From NCBI RefSeq assembly GCF_021601385.1, contig NZ_BQHO01000005.1, forward strand, positions 124,001-188,000: a DNA stretch of 64,000 nt, in the 5' to 3' direction. Positions within the stretch are counted from its first letter, which is position 1. Each line of letters starts with the position of its first letter. The position numbers were made by a program, and so were the translations under genes. Shown here piece by piece: positions 11,876 to 23,234 of this stretch. The notes under the pieces were generated by a model that worked only from the letters and a program-made list of their open reading frames with translations, made no database searches and was not told the DNA's origin. The DNA is from Pseudomonas parasichuanensis (GTDB taxonomy: Bacteria; Pseudomonadota; Gammaproteobacteria; Pseudomonadales; Pseudomonadaceae).

Positions 11876-12337
11876 ATGGCCTACAAACCCTCCCCCGCCC
11901 GCCCGCCTGCCGACCTGCTGCGCAAGGCCCGGCCGCTGCGCCTGTTGCTCAACCAGGCCGAGCGCCTGGAGCATCTGCAGCGCCTGCTGGAAAGCCAGCT
12001 GCAACCGGCTGCACGCGAGCATTGCCATGTGGCGTCGTGGAAGGAAGGCACCTTGCTGCTGGTGGTCACCGACGGCCACTGGGCCACCCGCCTGCGCTAC
12101 CAGCAGAAGCGCCTGCAACGCCAGCTCCTGGCGCTGGAAGCCTTTGCCAACCTGACGCGGATCCTGTTCAAGGTGCAGCCGCCGCTGGTGTCGGCCAAAC
12201 GCGAAGGACAGGGGCCGGAGTTGTCCGAACTGGCCGCCGAAAGTATCCGCGGCTCAGCCGAAGGTATCAGCGACCCTAAGCTCAAGGCCGCGCTGGAACG
12301 GTTGGCCGCGCACGCTCAAGGAAAGGACTTGAGCTGA
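11876..12337 (+). CDS. dciA: DciA-type replicative helicase loader (DUF721)
   Basis: A 153-residue DUF721 protein. DciA loads the replicative helicase DnaB in the many bacteria that lack the phage-derived DnaC or DnaI. The DUF721 core is seen as LEHLQRLLESQLQPAAREHCHVASWKEG, then TLLLVVTDGHWATRLRYQQKRL. That basic, KH-like part is followed by an extended C-terminal tail (about 105-153) of the kind that contacts DnaB. ATG 11876 (MAYKPSPARPPADLL) is preferred to the frame start at 11825, whose extra codons overlap the REP. The position beside secA and lpxC is typical of Pseudomonas. The function is known from the family, not shown by this copy. Confidence 0.85.
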   Translation: MAYKPSPARPPADLLRKARPLRLLLNQAERLEHLQRLLESQLQPAAREHCHVASWKEGTLLLVVTDGHWATRLRYQQKRLQRQLLALEAFANLTRILFKVQPPLVSAKREGQGPELSELAAESIRGSAEGISDPKLKAALERLAAHAQGKDLS

Positions 12338-12371
12338 AAGTGCTCGCCATGACTCTTGCAGTGGCGCTTAA

Positions 12372-12620
12372 ATCGAGCGCCGCCCGCGCGGCGCATCGCT
12401 GGCAAGCCAGCTCCCACATCTGTTTCGGGCCAGTCACTCCTGGATGTTTATCACTGTCCGCCTTGTTGGCTCGACTCGATATTGAGGTGTGCACCTTTGG
12501 CGCCTCGCCCGACTCGAGACATGCGCCAAGGCGGGTAGCGGTACTTCCACAGACATAACTGGCCCGAAACAAATGTGGGAGCTGGCTTGCCAGCGATGCG
12601 CCGCGCGGGCGGCGCTCGAT
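12372..12620. repeat. Large inverted repeat with 63-bp arms containing REP sequence
   Basis: The arm at 12372-12434 and the reverse complement of 12558-12620 agree at 62 of 63 positions. Each arm contains the REP core GCTGGCAAGCCAGCTCCCAC or its complement, extended by GC-rich CGAGCGCCGCCCGCGCGGCG and by CGGGCCAGT. The 123-bp centre is itself partly self-complementary (CCGCCTTG with CAAGGCGG). It is much longer than the other REP pairs in this window. Confidence 0.85.
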
Positions 12621-12723
12621 CTACGCACCACCTCGAATCCCCGGCCAGGCACCTGTGAGCCCTGACTCTGACCGCCCACAAGCACATCGCAACCATGCTC
12701 TCCCAGCATGCTGTTAAGCACCA

Positions 12724-12750
12724 TAAAAAAGGCCACCCGAAGGTGGCCTT
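12724..12750 (-). terminator. Intrinsic terminator of lpxC
   Basis: On the minus strand AAGGCCACC, a TTCG loop and GGTGGCCTT are followed by a T-rich tail, about 27 bp after the lpxC stop. The UUCG tetraloop on a 9-bp stem makes it a strong terminator for lpxC and probably for the end of the dcw transcript. Confidence 0.9.
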
Positions 12751-12776
12751 GATCAACAACTAGAGAGTGTTCGAAC

Positions 12777-13688
12777 TTACACAGCTGCAACAGGGCGCAT
12801 GTACGAGATCGGTGCCGTGCTGGCATCTTCGAAGAACACCACTTCCCAGGCGTCGGTTTCAGCAATCAGCTTGCGCAGCAGCTGGTTGTTCAACGAGTGG
12901 CCGGACTTGTAGCCCTTGAACTCGCCGATCAGGCTGTTGCCCAGCAGGTAAAGGTCGCCGATGGCATCGAGGATCTTGTGCTTGACGAATTCGTCTTCGG
13001 AGCGAAGGCCGTCTTCGTTGAGTACGCCGGTCTCATCGACCACGATGGCGTTCTCGACACTGCCGCCCAGCGCAAGGTTGTGCTTGCGCAGGTACTCGAT
13101 GTCACGCATGAACCCGAAGGTCCGTGCGCGGCTGACTTCCTTCACGAACGAGGTGCTGGAGAAGTCTACAGAGGCGCTCTGGGTCTGGCCCTTGAGGACC
13201 GGGTGATCGAAGTCGATCTCGAAGCTCACCTTGAACCCGTCGAACGGCAGGAAAGTGGCGCGCTTGTCGCCCTCTTCCACTGTCACTTCGCGCAGGATGC
13301 GAATGAACTTCTTCGGTGCGTCCTGTTCTTCCAGGCCGGCCGATTGGATCAGGAATACGAAAGGTCCGGCGCTGCCATCCATGATCGGCACTTCCGAGGC
13401 GGAGAGCTCGACGTAGGCGTTATCGATGCCCAGGCCCGCCATGGCGGAGAGCAGGTGCTCGACCGTATCGACTTTGACGTCACCGTTGACCAGCGTCGTC
13501 GACATGGTGGTCTCGCCGACGTTGGCCGCGCGCGCCGGAATTTCGACCACAGGGTCGAGGTCGGCGCGGCGGAAGACGATGCCGGTGTCGACAGGCGCAG
13601 GCTTGAGGGTCAGGTAGACCTTCTCCCCGGAGTGCAGGCCGACGCCCGTGGCACGGATGGTATTCTTCAGGGTGCGTTGTCTAATCAT
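12777..13688 (-). CDS. lpxC: UDP-3-O-acyl-N-acetylglucosamine deacetylase LpxC
   Basis: A 303-residue zinc deacetylase catalysing the committed step of lipid A synthesis. The metal ligands are visible: the His of [13 protein letters not shown] (about H78) and the HKILDAIGD motif (about 237-245). The N-terminus [21 protein letters not shown] is the family start, so ATG 13686-13688 is chosen over the longer frame to 13775. It lies 114 bp after ftsZ, and an extended -10 (TGTTATCAT) in that gap suggests its own promoter. In E. coli FtsH controls LpxC through its C-terminal tail. Here the end is [18 protein letters not shown], unlike the E. coli degron, so that control may differ. Confidence 0.97.
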   Translation of the reverse strand: MIRQRTLKNTIRATGVGLHSGEKVYLTLKPAPVDTGIVFRRADLDPVVEIPARAANVGETTMSTTLVNGDVKVDTVEHLLSAMAGLGIDNAYVELSASEVPIMDGSAGPFVFLIQSAGLEEQDAPKKFIRILREVTVEEGDKRATFLPFDGFKVSFEIDFDHPVLKGQTQSASVDFSSTSFVKEVSRARTFGFMRDIEYLRKHNLALGGSVENAIVVDETGVLNEDGLRSEDEFVKHKILDAIGDLYLLGNSLIGEFKGYKSGHSLNNQLLRKLIAETDAWEVVFFEDASTAPISYMRPVAAV

Positions 13689-13742
13689 GGCATTGGCCGC
13701 TTCAGCGCAAATAATGCGAACAGGTATCAACAAAGGCTGGGG

Positions 13743-13751
13743 ATGATAACA
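13743..13751 (-). promoter_or_regulatory. Candidate extended -10 of an lpxC promoter
   Basis: TGTTATCAT on the minus strand matches the extended -10 consensus TGnTATAAT at eight of nine positions and lies 55 bp upstream of the lpxC ATG. No good -35 box is visible at the usual distance (TGTTCA at best). Confidence 0.35.
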
Positions 13752-13802
13752 GACCCGGCCTTTGCTGAACACCAATCACCCTTATACCCCTGATAAATTC
13801 CA

Positions 13803-14999
13803 TCAATCGGCCTGACGACGCAGGAACGCCGGGATATCGAGGTAGTCCAGGTCATCCTGTGGGTTGAGTTTAGCGGCCGCCGCAGCACCTGCATGGGCCT
13901 GGTTGCGCATCACGGTCGGACGCTCCAGGTCGCGGTAGTTCACCGCTGGCTGCTCCTGGCGAACCGGGGCCGGGTTGGAGGACTCGTACACCTGCTGAGC
14001 GGTCTGCAGGGTGTTGTCGACCACCTTGACCGGCTTCTCGATGCGCGCGCCCAGGCCGGTGGCAACCACGGTCACGTGCAGTTCGTCGCGCATGTCCGGA
14101 TCGATCACGGTACCGACCTTGACCATGGCGTGGTCGGAGGCGAAGGCTTCGATGATGCTACCCACGTCGGAGTATTCACCCAGCGACAGGTCCGGGCCTG
14201 CGGTGATGTTCACCAGGATGCCGCGGGCGCCCTGCAGGTTGACGTCTTCGAGCAGCGGGTTGCGGATCGCCGCCTCGGTGGCTTCGCGAGCGCGGTTCGG
14301 GCCGCTGGCGCAACCGGTACCCATCATGGCCATGCCCATTTCGCTCATCACGGTGCGCACGTCGGCAAAGTCGACGTTGATCATGCCAGGGCGCTTGATG
14401 ATGTCGGAGATACCGCGCACGGCGCCGGCCAGCACGTCGTCGGCCTTGGCGAAGGCGGACAGCAGGCTGGCATCCTTGCCCAGGATGGTCAGCAGCTTCT
14501 CGTTGGGGATGGTGATCAGCGAGTCGACGCTGTCAGCCAGCATACGGATGCCTTCGTCGGCGATCTGCATGCGCTTGCGGCCTTCGAACGGGAACGGACG
14601 GGTCACCACGGCAACGGTGAGGATGCCCATTTCCTTGGCCACTTCGGCGATGATCGGCGCGGCACCGGTACCGGTACCACCGCCCATGCCGGTGGTGATG
14701 AACACCATGTTGGTGCCCTGCAGCACCTCGGCGATGCGCTCACGGTCTTCCAGCGCGGCCTGACGGCCGACTTCCGGGTTGGCACCCGCGCCCAGGCCCT
14801 TGGTCACACCGGTACCCAGTTGCAAAATGGTGCGCGCGCCGATGTTCTTCAGCGCCTGGGCATCGGTGTTGGCGCAGATGAACTCGACGCCTTCGATGTT
14901 GCTTTTGACCATGTGGTTGACAGCGTTGCCGCCGCCACCGCCGACACCGATCACCTTGATGACCGGGCTTTGCGGGACGTTGTCTACGAGCTCGAACAT
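13803..14999 (-). CDS. ftsZ: Cell division GTPase FtsZ
   Basis: A 398-residue tubulin homologue that polymerises into the division ring. The GTP signature GGGTGTG is at about 106-112, GGGGGNAVNHM is near the N-terminus, and the T7 loop region includes FADVRTVMSEMG. A variable linker rich in Ala and Gln (about 330-375) leads to the conserved C-terminal peptide DYLDIPAFLRRQAD. That peptide binds FtsA, ZipA and other ring partners. It is the last dcw gene before lpxC and follows ftsA by 55 bp. The ATG at 14999 is preceded by AGGAGAGGG-like sequence, an excellent ribosome site suited to high expression. Confidence 0.98.
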   Translation of the reverse strand: MFELVDNVPQSPVIKVIGVGGGGGNAVNHMVKSNIEGVEFICANTDAQALKNIGARTILQLGTGVTKGLGAGANPEVGRQAALEDRERIAEVLQGTNMVFITTGMGGGTGTGAAPIIAEVAKEMGILTVAVVTRPFPFEGRKRMQIADEGIRMLADSVDSLITIPNEKLLTILGKDASLLSAFAKADDVLAGAVRGISDIIKRPGMINVDFADVRTVMSEMGMAMMGTGCASGPNRAREATEAAIRNPLLEDVNLQGARGILVNITAGPDLSLGEYSDVGSIIEAFASDHAMVKVGTVIDPDMRDELHVTVVATGLGARIEKPVKVVDNTLQTAQQVYESSNPAPVRQEQPAVNYRDLERPTVMRNQAHAGAAAAAKLNPQDDLDYLDIPAFLRRQAD

Positions 15000-15054
15000 T
15001 TTCCCTCTCCTTACAGTTCTCTAGTTGTTGCGCCTACCACTACTGCTTTGAAAC

Positions 15055-16317
15055 TTAGAAGTTGCCCTGGACCCAACGCTTGAGTCGTTCAAGCACCGGA
15101 GCCTTCGGTTCATCGCCATAGCTGTTGTTGCTGCTGTTGCTGATACCGGTCAGGGACAGGTCCTCGGACTGCTTCTGCAGGCCGTAGGTGAGCAGGCCCA
15201 CGCCGGTGGAATAGATCGGGTTGCGCACCACGTCGCTCAGCCCCCGAACGCTGTGCGGCACGCCCAGGCGTACCGGCATGTGGAAGATTTCCTCGGCCAG
15301 TTCCACGGCGCCTTCCATCTTCGCGGTACCGCCGGTAAGGACGATGCCGGCGGGCACCAGGTCCTCGTAGCCGCTGCGACGCAGCTCGGCCTGGATCAGG
15401 GTGAAGAGCTCGTCGTAACGGGGCTCGACGACCTCGGCTAGGGCTTGGCGCGACAGCTCGCGCGGTGGGCGGTCGCCCACGCTCGGCACCTTGATGGTCT
15501 CGCCGGCGCCGGCCAGTTTGGCCAGGGCGCAGGCGTAGCGGATCTTGATTTCCTCGGCGTACTGCGTGGGTGTGCGCAGGGCCATGGCGATGTCGTTGGT
15601 GACCTGGTCGCCGGCGATCGGGATCACCGCGGTGTGGCGGATCGCGCCTTCGGTGAAGATGGCGATGTCGGTGGTGCCGCCGCCGATGTCCACCAGGCAC
15701 ACGCCCAGCTCTTTCTCGTCGTCGGTCAACACCGAGTAGGCCGAGGCCAGCTGCTCGAGGATGATGTCGTCGATTTCCAGGCCGCAGCGGCGTACGCACT
15801 TCTCGATGTTCTGTGCGGCATTGACCGCGCAGGTGACCACGTGGACCTTGGCCTCCAGGCGCACGCCAGACATGCCCAGTGGCTCGCGAACGCCTTCCTG
15901 GTTGTCGATCACGTAGTCCTGCGGCAGGGTGTGCAGCACGCGCTGGTCGGCCGGAATCGCCACGGCCTGGGCCGCGTCGAGGACGCGCTCGAGGTCGGCG
16001 GTGCTGACTTCACGATCGCGGATGGCGACGATGCCATGGGAGTTCAGGCTGCGAATGTGGTTGCCGGCCACGCCGACGAACGCCGAGTGGATGCGGCAAC
16101 CGGCCATCAGCTGGGCCTCTTCCACGGCGCGCTGAATCGACTGCACGGTGGACTCGATGTTCACCACCACGCCCTTCTTCAGGCCGCGGGACGGGTGAGT
16201 ACCGATACCGACGATTTCCAGGGTACCGTCTTCGCCGACTTCACCCACCAGCGCCACCACCTTGGAGGTGCCGATGTCCAGCCCGACGATCATTTTGCCG
16301 CTATGCGCGTTTGCCAT
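15055..16317 (-). CDS. ftsA: Cell division protein FtsA
   Basis: A 420-residue actin-like ATPase that tethers FtsZ filaments to the membrane. Phosphate loops appear as VGLDIGTSKVVALVGE near the N-terminus and LVDIGGGTTDIAIF in the middle, and GIVLTGGTAKMEG is the adenosine motif. The C-terminal VLERLKRWVQGNF is the expected amphipathic membrane-targeting helix. ATG 16317 (MANAHSGKMIVGLDIG) fits the family; the frame to 16386 overruns the ftsQ 3' end. Only 14 bp separate it from ftsQ. A Ser/Asn-rich stretch (SLTGISNSSNNSYG) just before the membrane helix forms a flexible linker. Confidence 0.97.
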   Translation of the reverse strand: MANAHSGKMIVGLDIGTSKVVALVGEVGEDGTLEIVGIGTHPSRGLKKGVVVNIESTVQSIQRAVEEAQLMAGCRIHSAFVGVAGNHIRSLNSHGIVAIRDREVSTADLERVLDAAQAVAIPADQRVLHTLPQDYVIDNQEGVREPLGMSGVRLEAKVHVVTCAVNAAQNIEKCVRRCGLEIDDIILEQLASAYSVLTDDEKELGVCLVDIGGGTTDIAIFTEGAIRHTAVIPIAGDQVTNDIAMALRTPTQYAEEIKIRYACALAKLAGAGETIKVPSVGDRPPRELSRQALAEVVEPRYDELFTLIQAELRRSGYEDLVPAGIVLTGGTAKMEGAVELAEEIFHMPVRLGVPHSVRGLSDVVRNPIYSTGVGLLTYGLQKQSEDLSLTGISNSSNNSYGDEPKAPVLERLKRWVQGNF

Positions 16318-16331
16318 GGTCCTGCCTCTCT

Positions 16332-17201
16332 CTAATTCTTCGCAACGGCGGGTTGGGCCGTCGTCGGTGCAATCGGTTCCCGCCAACCAACGGCCAGACC
16401 GTTGGCGTAACGCAGATCGATGCGGGCGATAGTGGTGATCTGGTCTTTAAGCGTTTTGTCGTAAATGGCAATGAAACGGCGCATCTTCTCCACCAGATGG
16501 TCGCGCCCCAACAGCAGTTCGATGCCTGGGCCGGCGCTGCCTGCACCGGTGGTCAGGAACCAGCTGCCTCGCTCGCGCAGCTCCAGGCGAGCGATGGAAA
16601 AGCCCATGGGGCGCAGCATCTGGCTCAATACCTGATACTGCTGCATGACTTGTTGCTGAGCCCGCTGCGGCCCGAACAGCTGCGGCAGGTGCTCGTAGTT
16701 GGCCAGCTCGCGCGGGGTGAAGGCCTGGCCCTGGTTGTTGAGCAGGGCCTCGTCGCCCCAGCGCGCCACCGGCAACTGCTCTTCCAGGCGGATCACCACT
16801 TCGTCCGGCCAGACCCTGCGCACTTCGGCGTGGGCGATCCACGGCATCTGTTCCAGCTCGACGCGCATGGCCGTCAAGTCGACGGTGAAGAAGCTCGCCG
16901 CCACGTAGGGCGCGATACGCTGCTGCACCGCCTGCTGGCTGATGTAGCTGAGGTCGCCCTGCACGGCGATCTTGGTGATCGGCCGGTCGGCATACGGCAT
17001 CAGGCGGATGGCGCCTTCATAGGCGCCAAAGCCTGCGGCCACCAGCAGCACCGGCCACAGCAGGCGCTTGAGGCCGCCGAAGTTGGGACGGGGCAGGCGC
17101 GCCGATACGGGCTCGTCGGCCACCAGTCGGCTGGCACCGCGCGGCACCGGCTTGCTGCGGCCGGGGACGGGTTGCTGCTGACGTATCATCGCGCCTTGCA
17201 T
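16332..17201 (-). CDS. ftsQ: Cell division protein FtsQ
   Basis: A 289-residue single-pass membrane protein. A basic N-terminal cytoplasmic tail of about 45 residues precedes one helix (about 46-64). A periplasmic POTRA domain starting at [16 protein letters not shown] and a beta domain with [22 protein letters not shown] follow. FtsQ recruits FtsB and FtsL to the septum and helps gate FtsWI activation. ATG 17201 has a second in-frame ATG four codons in (MQGAMIRQ); both give similar tails. It follows ddlB by 6 bp, so translation is probably coupled. The C-terminal [11 protein letters not shown] is low-complexity. Confidence 0.95.
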   Translation of the reverse strand: MQGAMIRQQQPVPGRSKPVPRGASRLVADEPVSARLPRPNFGGLKRLLWPVLLVAAGFGAYEGAIRLMPYADRPITKIAVQGDLSYISQQAVQQRIAPYVAASFFTVDLTAMRVELEQMPWIAHAEVRRVWPDEVVIRLEEQLPVARWGDEALLNNQGQAFTPRELANYEHLPQLFGPQRAQQQVMQQYQVLSQMLRPMGFSIARLELRERGSWFLTTGAGSAGPGIELLLGRDHLVEKMRRFIAIYDKTLKDQITTIARIDLRYANGLAVGWREPIAPTTAQPAVAKN

Positions 17202-17207
17202 GGCTGC

Positions 17208-19601
<2,394 letters not shown>

Positions 19602-19609
<8 letters not shown>

Positions 19610-20681
19610 GGGCCACCTCCAGGCAGATATCGACCACGGTGCTGGTTGCGGCGGGTTTGGCCAGGCGACGCGCGGTGCCGGCCATGGTGTTGAGTTTCTC
19701 GGGTTGCATCAGCACCTCATTCAGGCGTTCAGCGAGCTGCGCTGCGCCAGTTGTCGCTTGCGGCATCAGGAAGGCGGCGCCTTCACGAGCCAGATAGTGG
19801 GCGTTGTGGGTCTGGTGGTCGTCGATGGCGTGCGGCAGAGGCACCAGCATCGACGGCAGGCCAGCCGCCGCGAGTTCGCTGACGGTCAGGGCGCCGGCCC
19901 GGCAGACCACCATGTCGGCCCAGCCGTAGGCCTGGGCCATGTCCTTGATGAACGGTTCTACCTGCGCCTCGACCCCCGCCTGCTGATAACGCTCGGCGGT
20001 GGCGGGTGCATGGTGCTTGCCGGCCTGGTGGAACACCTCGGGCCGCAGGTTCGCGGGCACCTCGGACAGGGCCTTAGGCAACAATTTGTTCAATGGTTCC
20101 GCACCCAGGCTGCCGCCCATGACCAAAAGGCGCGCACGGCGCTCGGCCAGGGGCGCGCGCTGGGCGTCCATGAACAGCTCGGCTCGCACCGGGTTGCCGG
20201 TGGTACGCAGCTTGTCGCTGGCAGCGAAGGTGCCCGGGAACGCCTCGCACACCCGCGCCGACAGTGGCACCAGCAGGCGGTTGGCGGTGCCGGCACGGGC
20301 ATTCTGCTCGTGGATCACCAGCGGCACGCCGCACAGCCGCGCAGCCACGCCACCGGGGCCGGTCACGTAGCCACCGAAGCCGATCACGCAGACCGGCTTG
20401 AGCTCGCGGACGATACGCCGTGCCTGCAGCACGGCCTTGACCAGGGTGAACGGTGCCTTGAGCAGCGACAGCTTGCCCTTGCCGCGCAGGCCGCTGACCT
20501 GGATCAGGTGCAGCGGCAGGCCGGCCTGGGGCACCAGCTCGTTCTCGATACCGCGCGGGGTGCCCAGCCAGTGCACGTTGTAGCCACGGGCCTGGAATTC
20601 GCGGGCACAGGCCAGAGCCGGGAACACATGGCCCCCGGTGCCGCCCGCCATGATCAATACGTTCTTGCCGTCAGCGGCCAT
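19602..20681 (-). CDS. murG: UDP-GlcNAc:lipid I N-acetylglucosaminyltransferase MurG
   Basis: A 359-residue GT-B glycosyltransferase that adds GlcNAc to lipid I, making lipid II on the inner face of the membrane. The signature [12 protein letters not shown] is near residue 12, and the second domain carries [11 protein letters not shown] and [20 protein letters not shown] 20681 ([14 protein letters not shown]) is chosen because it fits the family; the frame extends to 20699 without support. Its start lies 10 bp inside the ftsW 3' end. GGAG occurs just upstream (20689-20692). Confidence 0.97.
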
Positions 20682-21885
20682 GATTGGTCTCCTCGGCAAA
20701 GTCGTGTTCGTTGAACTCGTGTTCCTCGCTGCCCAGGTGCGTTCGGCTTTCCCACTCGATGCGTAACAACAACCCTACGCAGGCGCAGCAGATCACCAGC
20801 GAACTGCCCCCGTAGCTGAGGAACGGCAAGGTCAGGCCCTTGGTCGGCAGCAGGCCGACGTTCACGCCGATGTTGATCAGGAACTGGCCGATCCACAGGA
20901 AGGCCAGGCCGAACGCCATGTAGGCGGCAAAGAACTGCTTGGCCTTCTCGGCCCACAGGCCGATGTACAGGGCACGTACGGTGACGAAGACGAACAGCGC
21001 GACAGTCAGCAGCGAGCCGACCACGCCCAGCTCTTCAGCCAGCACCGAGAACACGAAGTCGGTGTGCGCCTCGGGCAGGTAGAACTGTTTCTGCACGCTG
21101 TTGCCCAGGCCCACGCCCAGCCACTCGCCGCGACCGAAGGCGATCAGTGCCTGGGTGAGCTGGTAGCCGGAGCCGAACTGGTCGGACCACGGGTCGGTGA
21201 AGGTGATCAGACGCGCCATACGGTAGGGCTGGGCCTGGACCAGGACGACCACCGACACCACCGCCAGCACCACCATCAGCGAGAAGCGGAACAACCCCAC
21301 CCCGCCCAGGAACAACATGGCCGCGGCGGCGCCCATCATCACCACGGTGGCGCCGAAGTCCGGCTCCATCAGCAGCAGGCCGGCCATCGGCAGCAGCACG
21401 ATGAACGGCTTGAAGAAGCCCATCCAGCTCTCGCGCACCTCGGTCTGGCGGCGCACCAGGTAGCCGGCCAGGTAGATGACCACGAAGACCTTGGCGATCT
21501 CCGACGGCTGGACGTTGAAGAAGCTGAAGCCGATCCAGCGCATCGAACCGTTCACCTCACGGCCGATGCCGGGTACCAGCACCATCACCAGCAAGCCGAA
21601 GGCGCCGATCAGCATCATGAAGCCCATGCGCTGCCAGGTGGCGATCGGCACCATCATGGTCATTGCCCCGGCGCCCAGGCCAAGTGCGACGTACACCAGG
21701 TGGCGGAACATGTGGTACAGCGGGTTGCCCGACTGCACCGCAGCCACTTCCGAGGACGCCGAGGTGATCATCACCAGGCCCAGGCCAAGCAGCGCCAGGC
21801 AGCCGGCCAGCAGCGGGAAGTCGAGGTCGATGCCACGGCCGCTGATCAGCGGCGACGGGTACGGCTTGAGGATGCCGAAGATCAT
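20671..21885 (-). CDS. ftsW: Septal peptidoglycan glycosyltransferase FtsW
   Basis: A 404-residue SEDS membrane protein with about ten helices. FtsW polymerises lipid II at the division septum together with the transpeptidase FtsI. SEDS signatures include GREVNGSMRWIGFSFFNVQPSEIAKV, seen here in two parts, LLLMEPDFGATVVM with the conserved acidic residue, and KGLTLPFLSYGGSSL. The C-terminal cytoplasmic tail is acidic (GSEEHEFNEHDFAEETN). ATG 21885 overlaps the murD TGA as ATGA. The encoded enzyme works with ftsI and ftsQ/L products from the same cluster. Confidence 0.97.
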   Translation of the reverse strand: MIFGILKPYPSPLISGRGIDLDFPLLAGCLALLGLGLVMITSASSEVAAVQSGNPLYHMFRHLVYVALGLGAGAMTMMVPIATWQRMGFMMLIGAFGLLVMVLVPGIGREVNGSMRWIGFSFFNVQPSEIAKVFVVIYLAGYLVRRQTEVRESWMGFFKPFIVLLPMAGLLLMEPDFGATVVMMGAAAAMLFLGGVGLFRFSLMVVLAVVSVVVLVQAQPYRMARLITFTDPWSDQFGSGYQLTQALIAFGRGEWLGVGLGNSVQKQFYLPEAHTDFVFSVLAEELGVVGSLLTVALFVFVTVRALYIGLWAEKAKQFFAAYMAFGLAFLWIGQFLINIGVNVGLLPTKGLTLPFLSYGGSSLVICCACVGLLLRIEWESRTHLGSEEHEFNEHDFAEETNHGR

Positions 21886-23228
21886 GCCAGCCCCTCCGCC
21901 GCCTGGGCGAACAGGCGCCCGCGTTCTTCGAAGTTCTTGAACATGTCGAGGCTGGCGCAGGCCGGCGACAGCAGCACGGCATCGCCGGGCTGGGCCAGCT
22001 CGGCGCAGCGCTGCACGGCCTCGTCCAGCGTCTGCACGCGTACCAGTTGCACACCCTCATTGAGGGTTTCGGCCAGGCGATCGGCGTCGCGGCCCAGCAG
22101 CACCACGGCGCGGCAATGTTGTGCCACCGGCGTGCGCAGGGCAGCGAAATCAGCGCCCTTGCCGTCACCGCCGGCAATCAGTACCAGCTTGCCTTCGATA
22201 TCGGCACCCAGGCCTTCGATGGCAGCCAGGGCCGCACCGACGTTGGTGGCCTTGGAATCGTCGTACCAGTTCACCCCGTTGCGCTCGCGGATCCACTGGC
22301 AACGATGGGCCAGGCCCTTGAACTCGCGCAGCGCTTCGAGCATGGGCGCGAACGGCAGGCCGGCGGCATGGCCGAGGGCCAGGGCCGCCAGGGCGTTGCT
22401 CTGGTTGTGGGCACCGCGAATCTTCAGCTCGCGCACCGGCATCAGCGTCTGGAATTCGAAGGCCAGGTGTTTTTCGCCGTTGACTTCGCGCAGGCCAAAG
22501 GCCTTGAAGTCCGGCGCATTGAGGCCGAAGGTCCAGCACGGCAGGCCTTCCACCGGCAACGGGCGGCTCAGTGCGTCCTGGCGGTTGACCACCACCTGCC
22601 TGGCGCCGCGGAAGATGCGGTGCTTGGCCAGGTGATAGGCCGGCAGGCCGCTGTAGCGGTCCATGTGGTCTTCACTGATGTTCAGCACCGTGGCCACTTC
22701 GGCGTTGAGCTGGTCGGTGGTCTCCAGTTGGAAGCTCGACAGCTCCATCACGTAGAGCTCCACGCTGTCATCGAGCAGGTCCAGCGCCGGCGTGCCAAGG
22801 TTGCCGCCGACTGCCACACGTTTGCCCGCCTTGGCGGCCATTTCACCCACCAGGGTGGTCACCGTGCTCTTGGCGTTGGAACCGCTGATGGCCACGATCG
22901 GCGCCTTGGCGTAACGGGCGAACAGCTCGATGTCACCGGACAGCGTCACGCCGCGTGCCGCGGCCTGCTGCAGCGCCGGGGTGGCCAGGGCCAGGCCGGG
23001 GCTCACGTACAGCGTGCTGGCGCGGCACAGGAAGTCCACGTCCAGCTCGCCACAGCGCACTTCCACCTGCGGGTAATCACGGCGCAGGGTGTCCAGTTCC
23101 GGCGGTTGCTCGCGGGTGTCGGCGACCGCAAAGGCAATGCCCCGGCTCGCCAGGAAGCGAACCAGGGACATGCCGCTCTTGCCGAGGCCGACAACGATGC
23201 GGAATTGGTCGGAAGCGATCAGTGACAC
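21882..23228 (-). CDS. murD: UDP-N-acetylmuramoylalanine--D-glutamate ligase MurD
   Basis: A 448-residue Mur ligase that adds D-Glu to UDP-MurNAc-L-Ala. The N-terminal FRIVVGLGKSGMSLVRFL binds UDP. The P-loop is GSNAKSTVTT (116-125), where many MurD proteins have GTNGKST; as far as I recall this variant is normal in Pseudomonas. DDSKATNVGA and LLSPACASLDMFKNFEERG complete the family pattern. The start is GTG (23226-23228), giving MSLIASDQF, placed after GAGG at 23235-23238. It follows mraY after 6 bp. Confidence 0.97.
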   Translation of the reverse strand: MSLIASDQFRIVVGLGKSGMSLVRFLASRGIAFAVADTREQPPELDTLRRDYPQVEVRCGELDVDFLCRASTLYVSPGLALATPALQQAAARGVTLSGDIELFARYAKAPIVAISGSNAKSTVTTLVGEMAAKAGKRVAVGGNLGTPALDLLDDSVELYVMELSSFQLETTDQLNAEVATVLNISEDHMDRYSGLPAYHLAKHRIFRGARQVVVNRQDALSRPLPVEGLPCWTFGLNAPDFKAFGLREVNGEKHLAFEFQTLMPVRELKIRGAHNQSNALAALALGHAAGLPFAPMLEALREFKGLAHRCQWIRERNGVNWYDDSKATNVGAALAAIEGLGADIEGKLVLIAGGDGKGADFAALRTPVAQHCRAVVLLGRDADRLAETLNEGVQLVRVQTLDEAVQRCAELAQPGDAVLLSPACASLDMFKNFEERGRLFAQAAEGLA

Positions 23229-23234
23229 GCTCGT

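Larger units (their letters stand above)
12338..12776. other. Long dciA-lpxC intergenic region dominated by a palindrome
   Basis: The 439 bp between the convergent dciA and lpxC genes contain a 249-bp imperfect palindrome (12372-12620), about 100 bp of unassigned sequence, and the lpxC terminator (12724-12750). No open frame here has a ribosome site or family resemblance. The short frames seen are readings of the repeat arms. Confidence 0.7.

Noticed and set aside
12372-12620. Insertion sequence or transposon
   Set aside because: No transposase frame between the arms, and I see no clear target-site duplication; it is called only as a repeat.
22855-22880. Mutated P-loop in MurD (GSNAKST)
   Set aside because: As I recall the same variant occurs in other Pseudomonas MurD proteins, so it is a genus trait and the gene looks functional.
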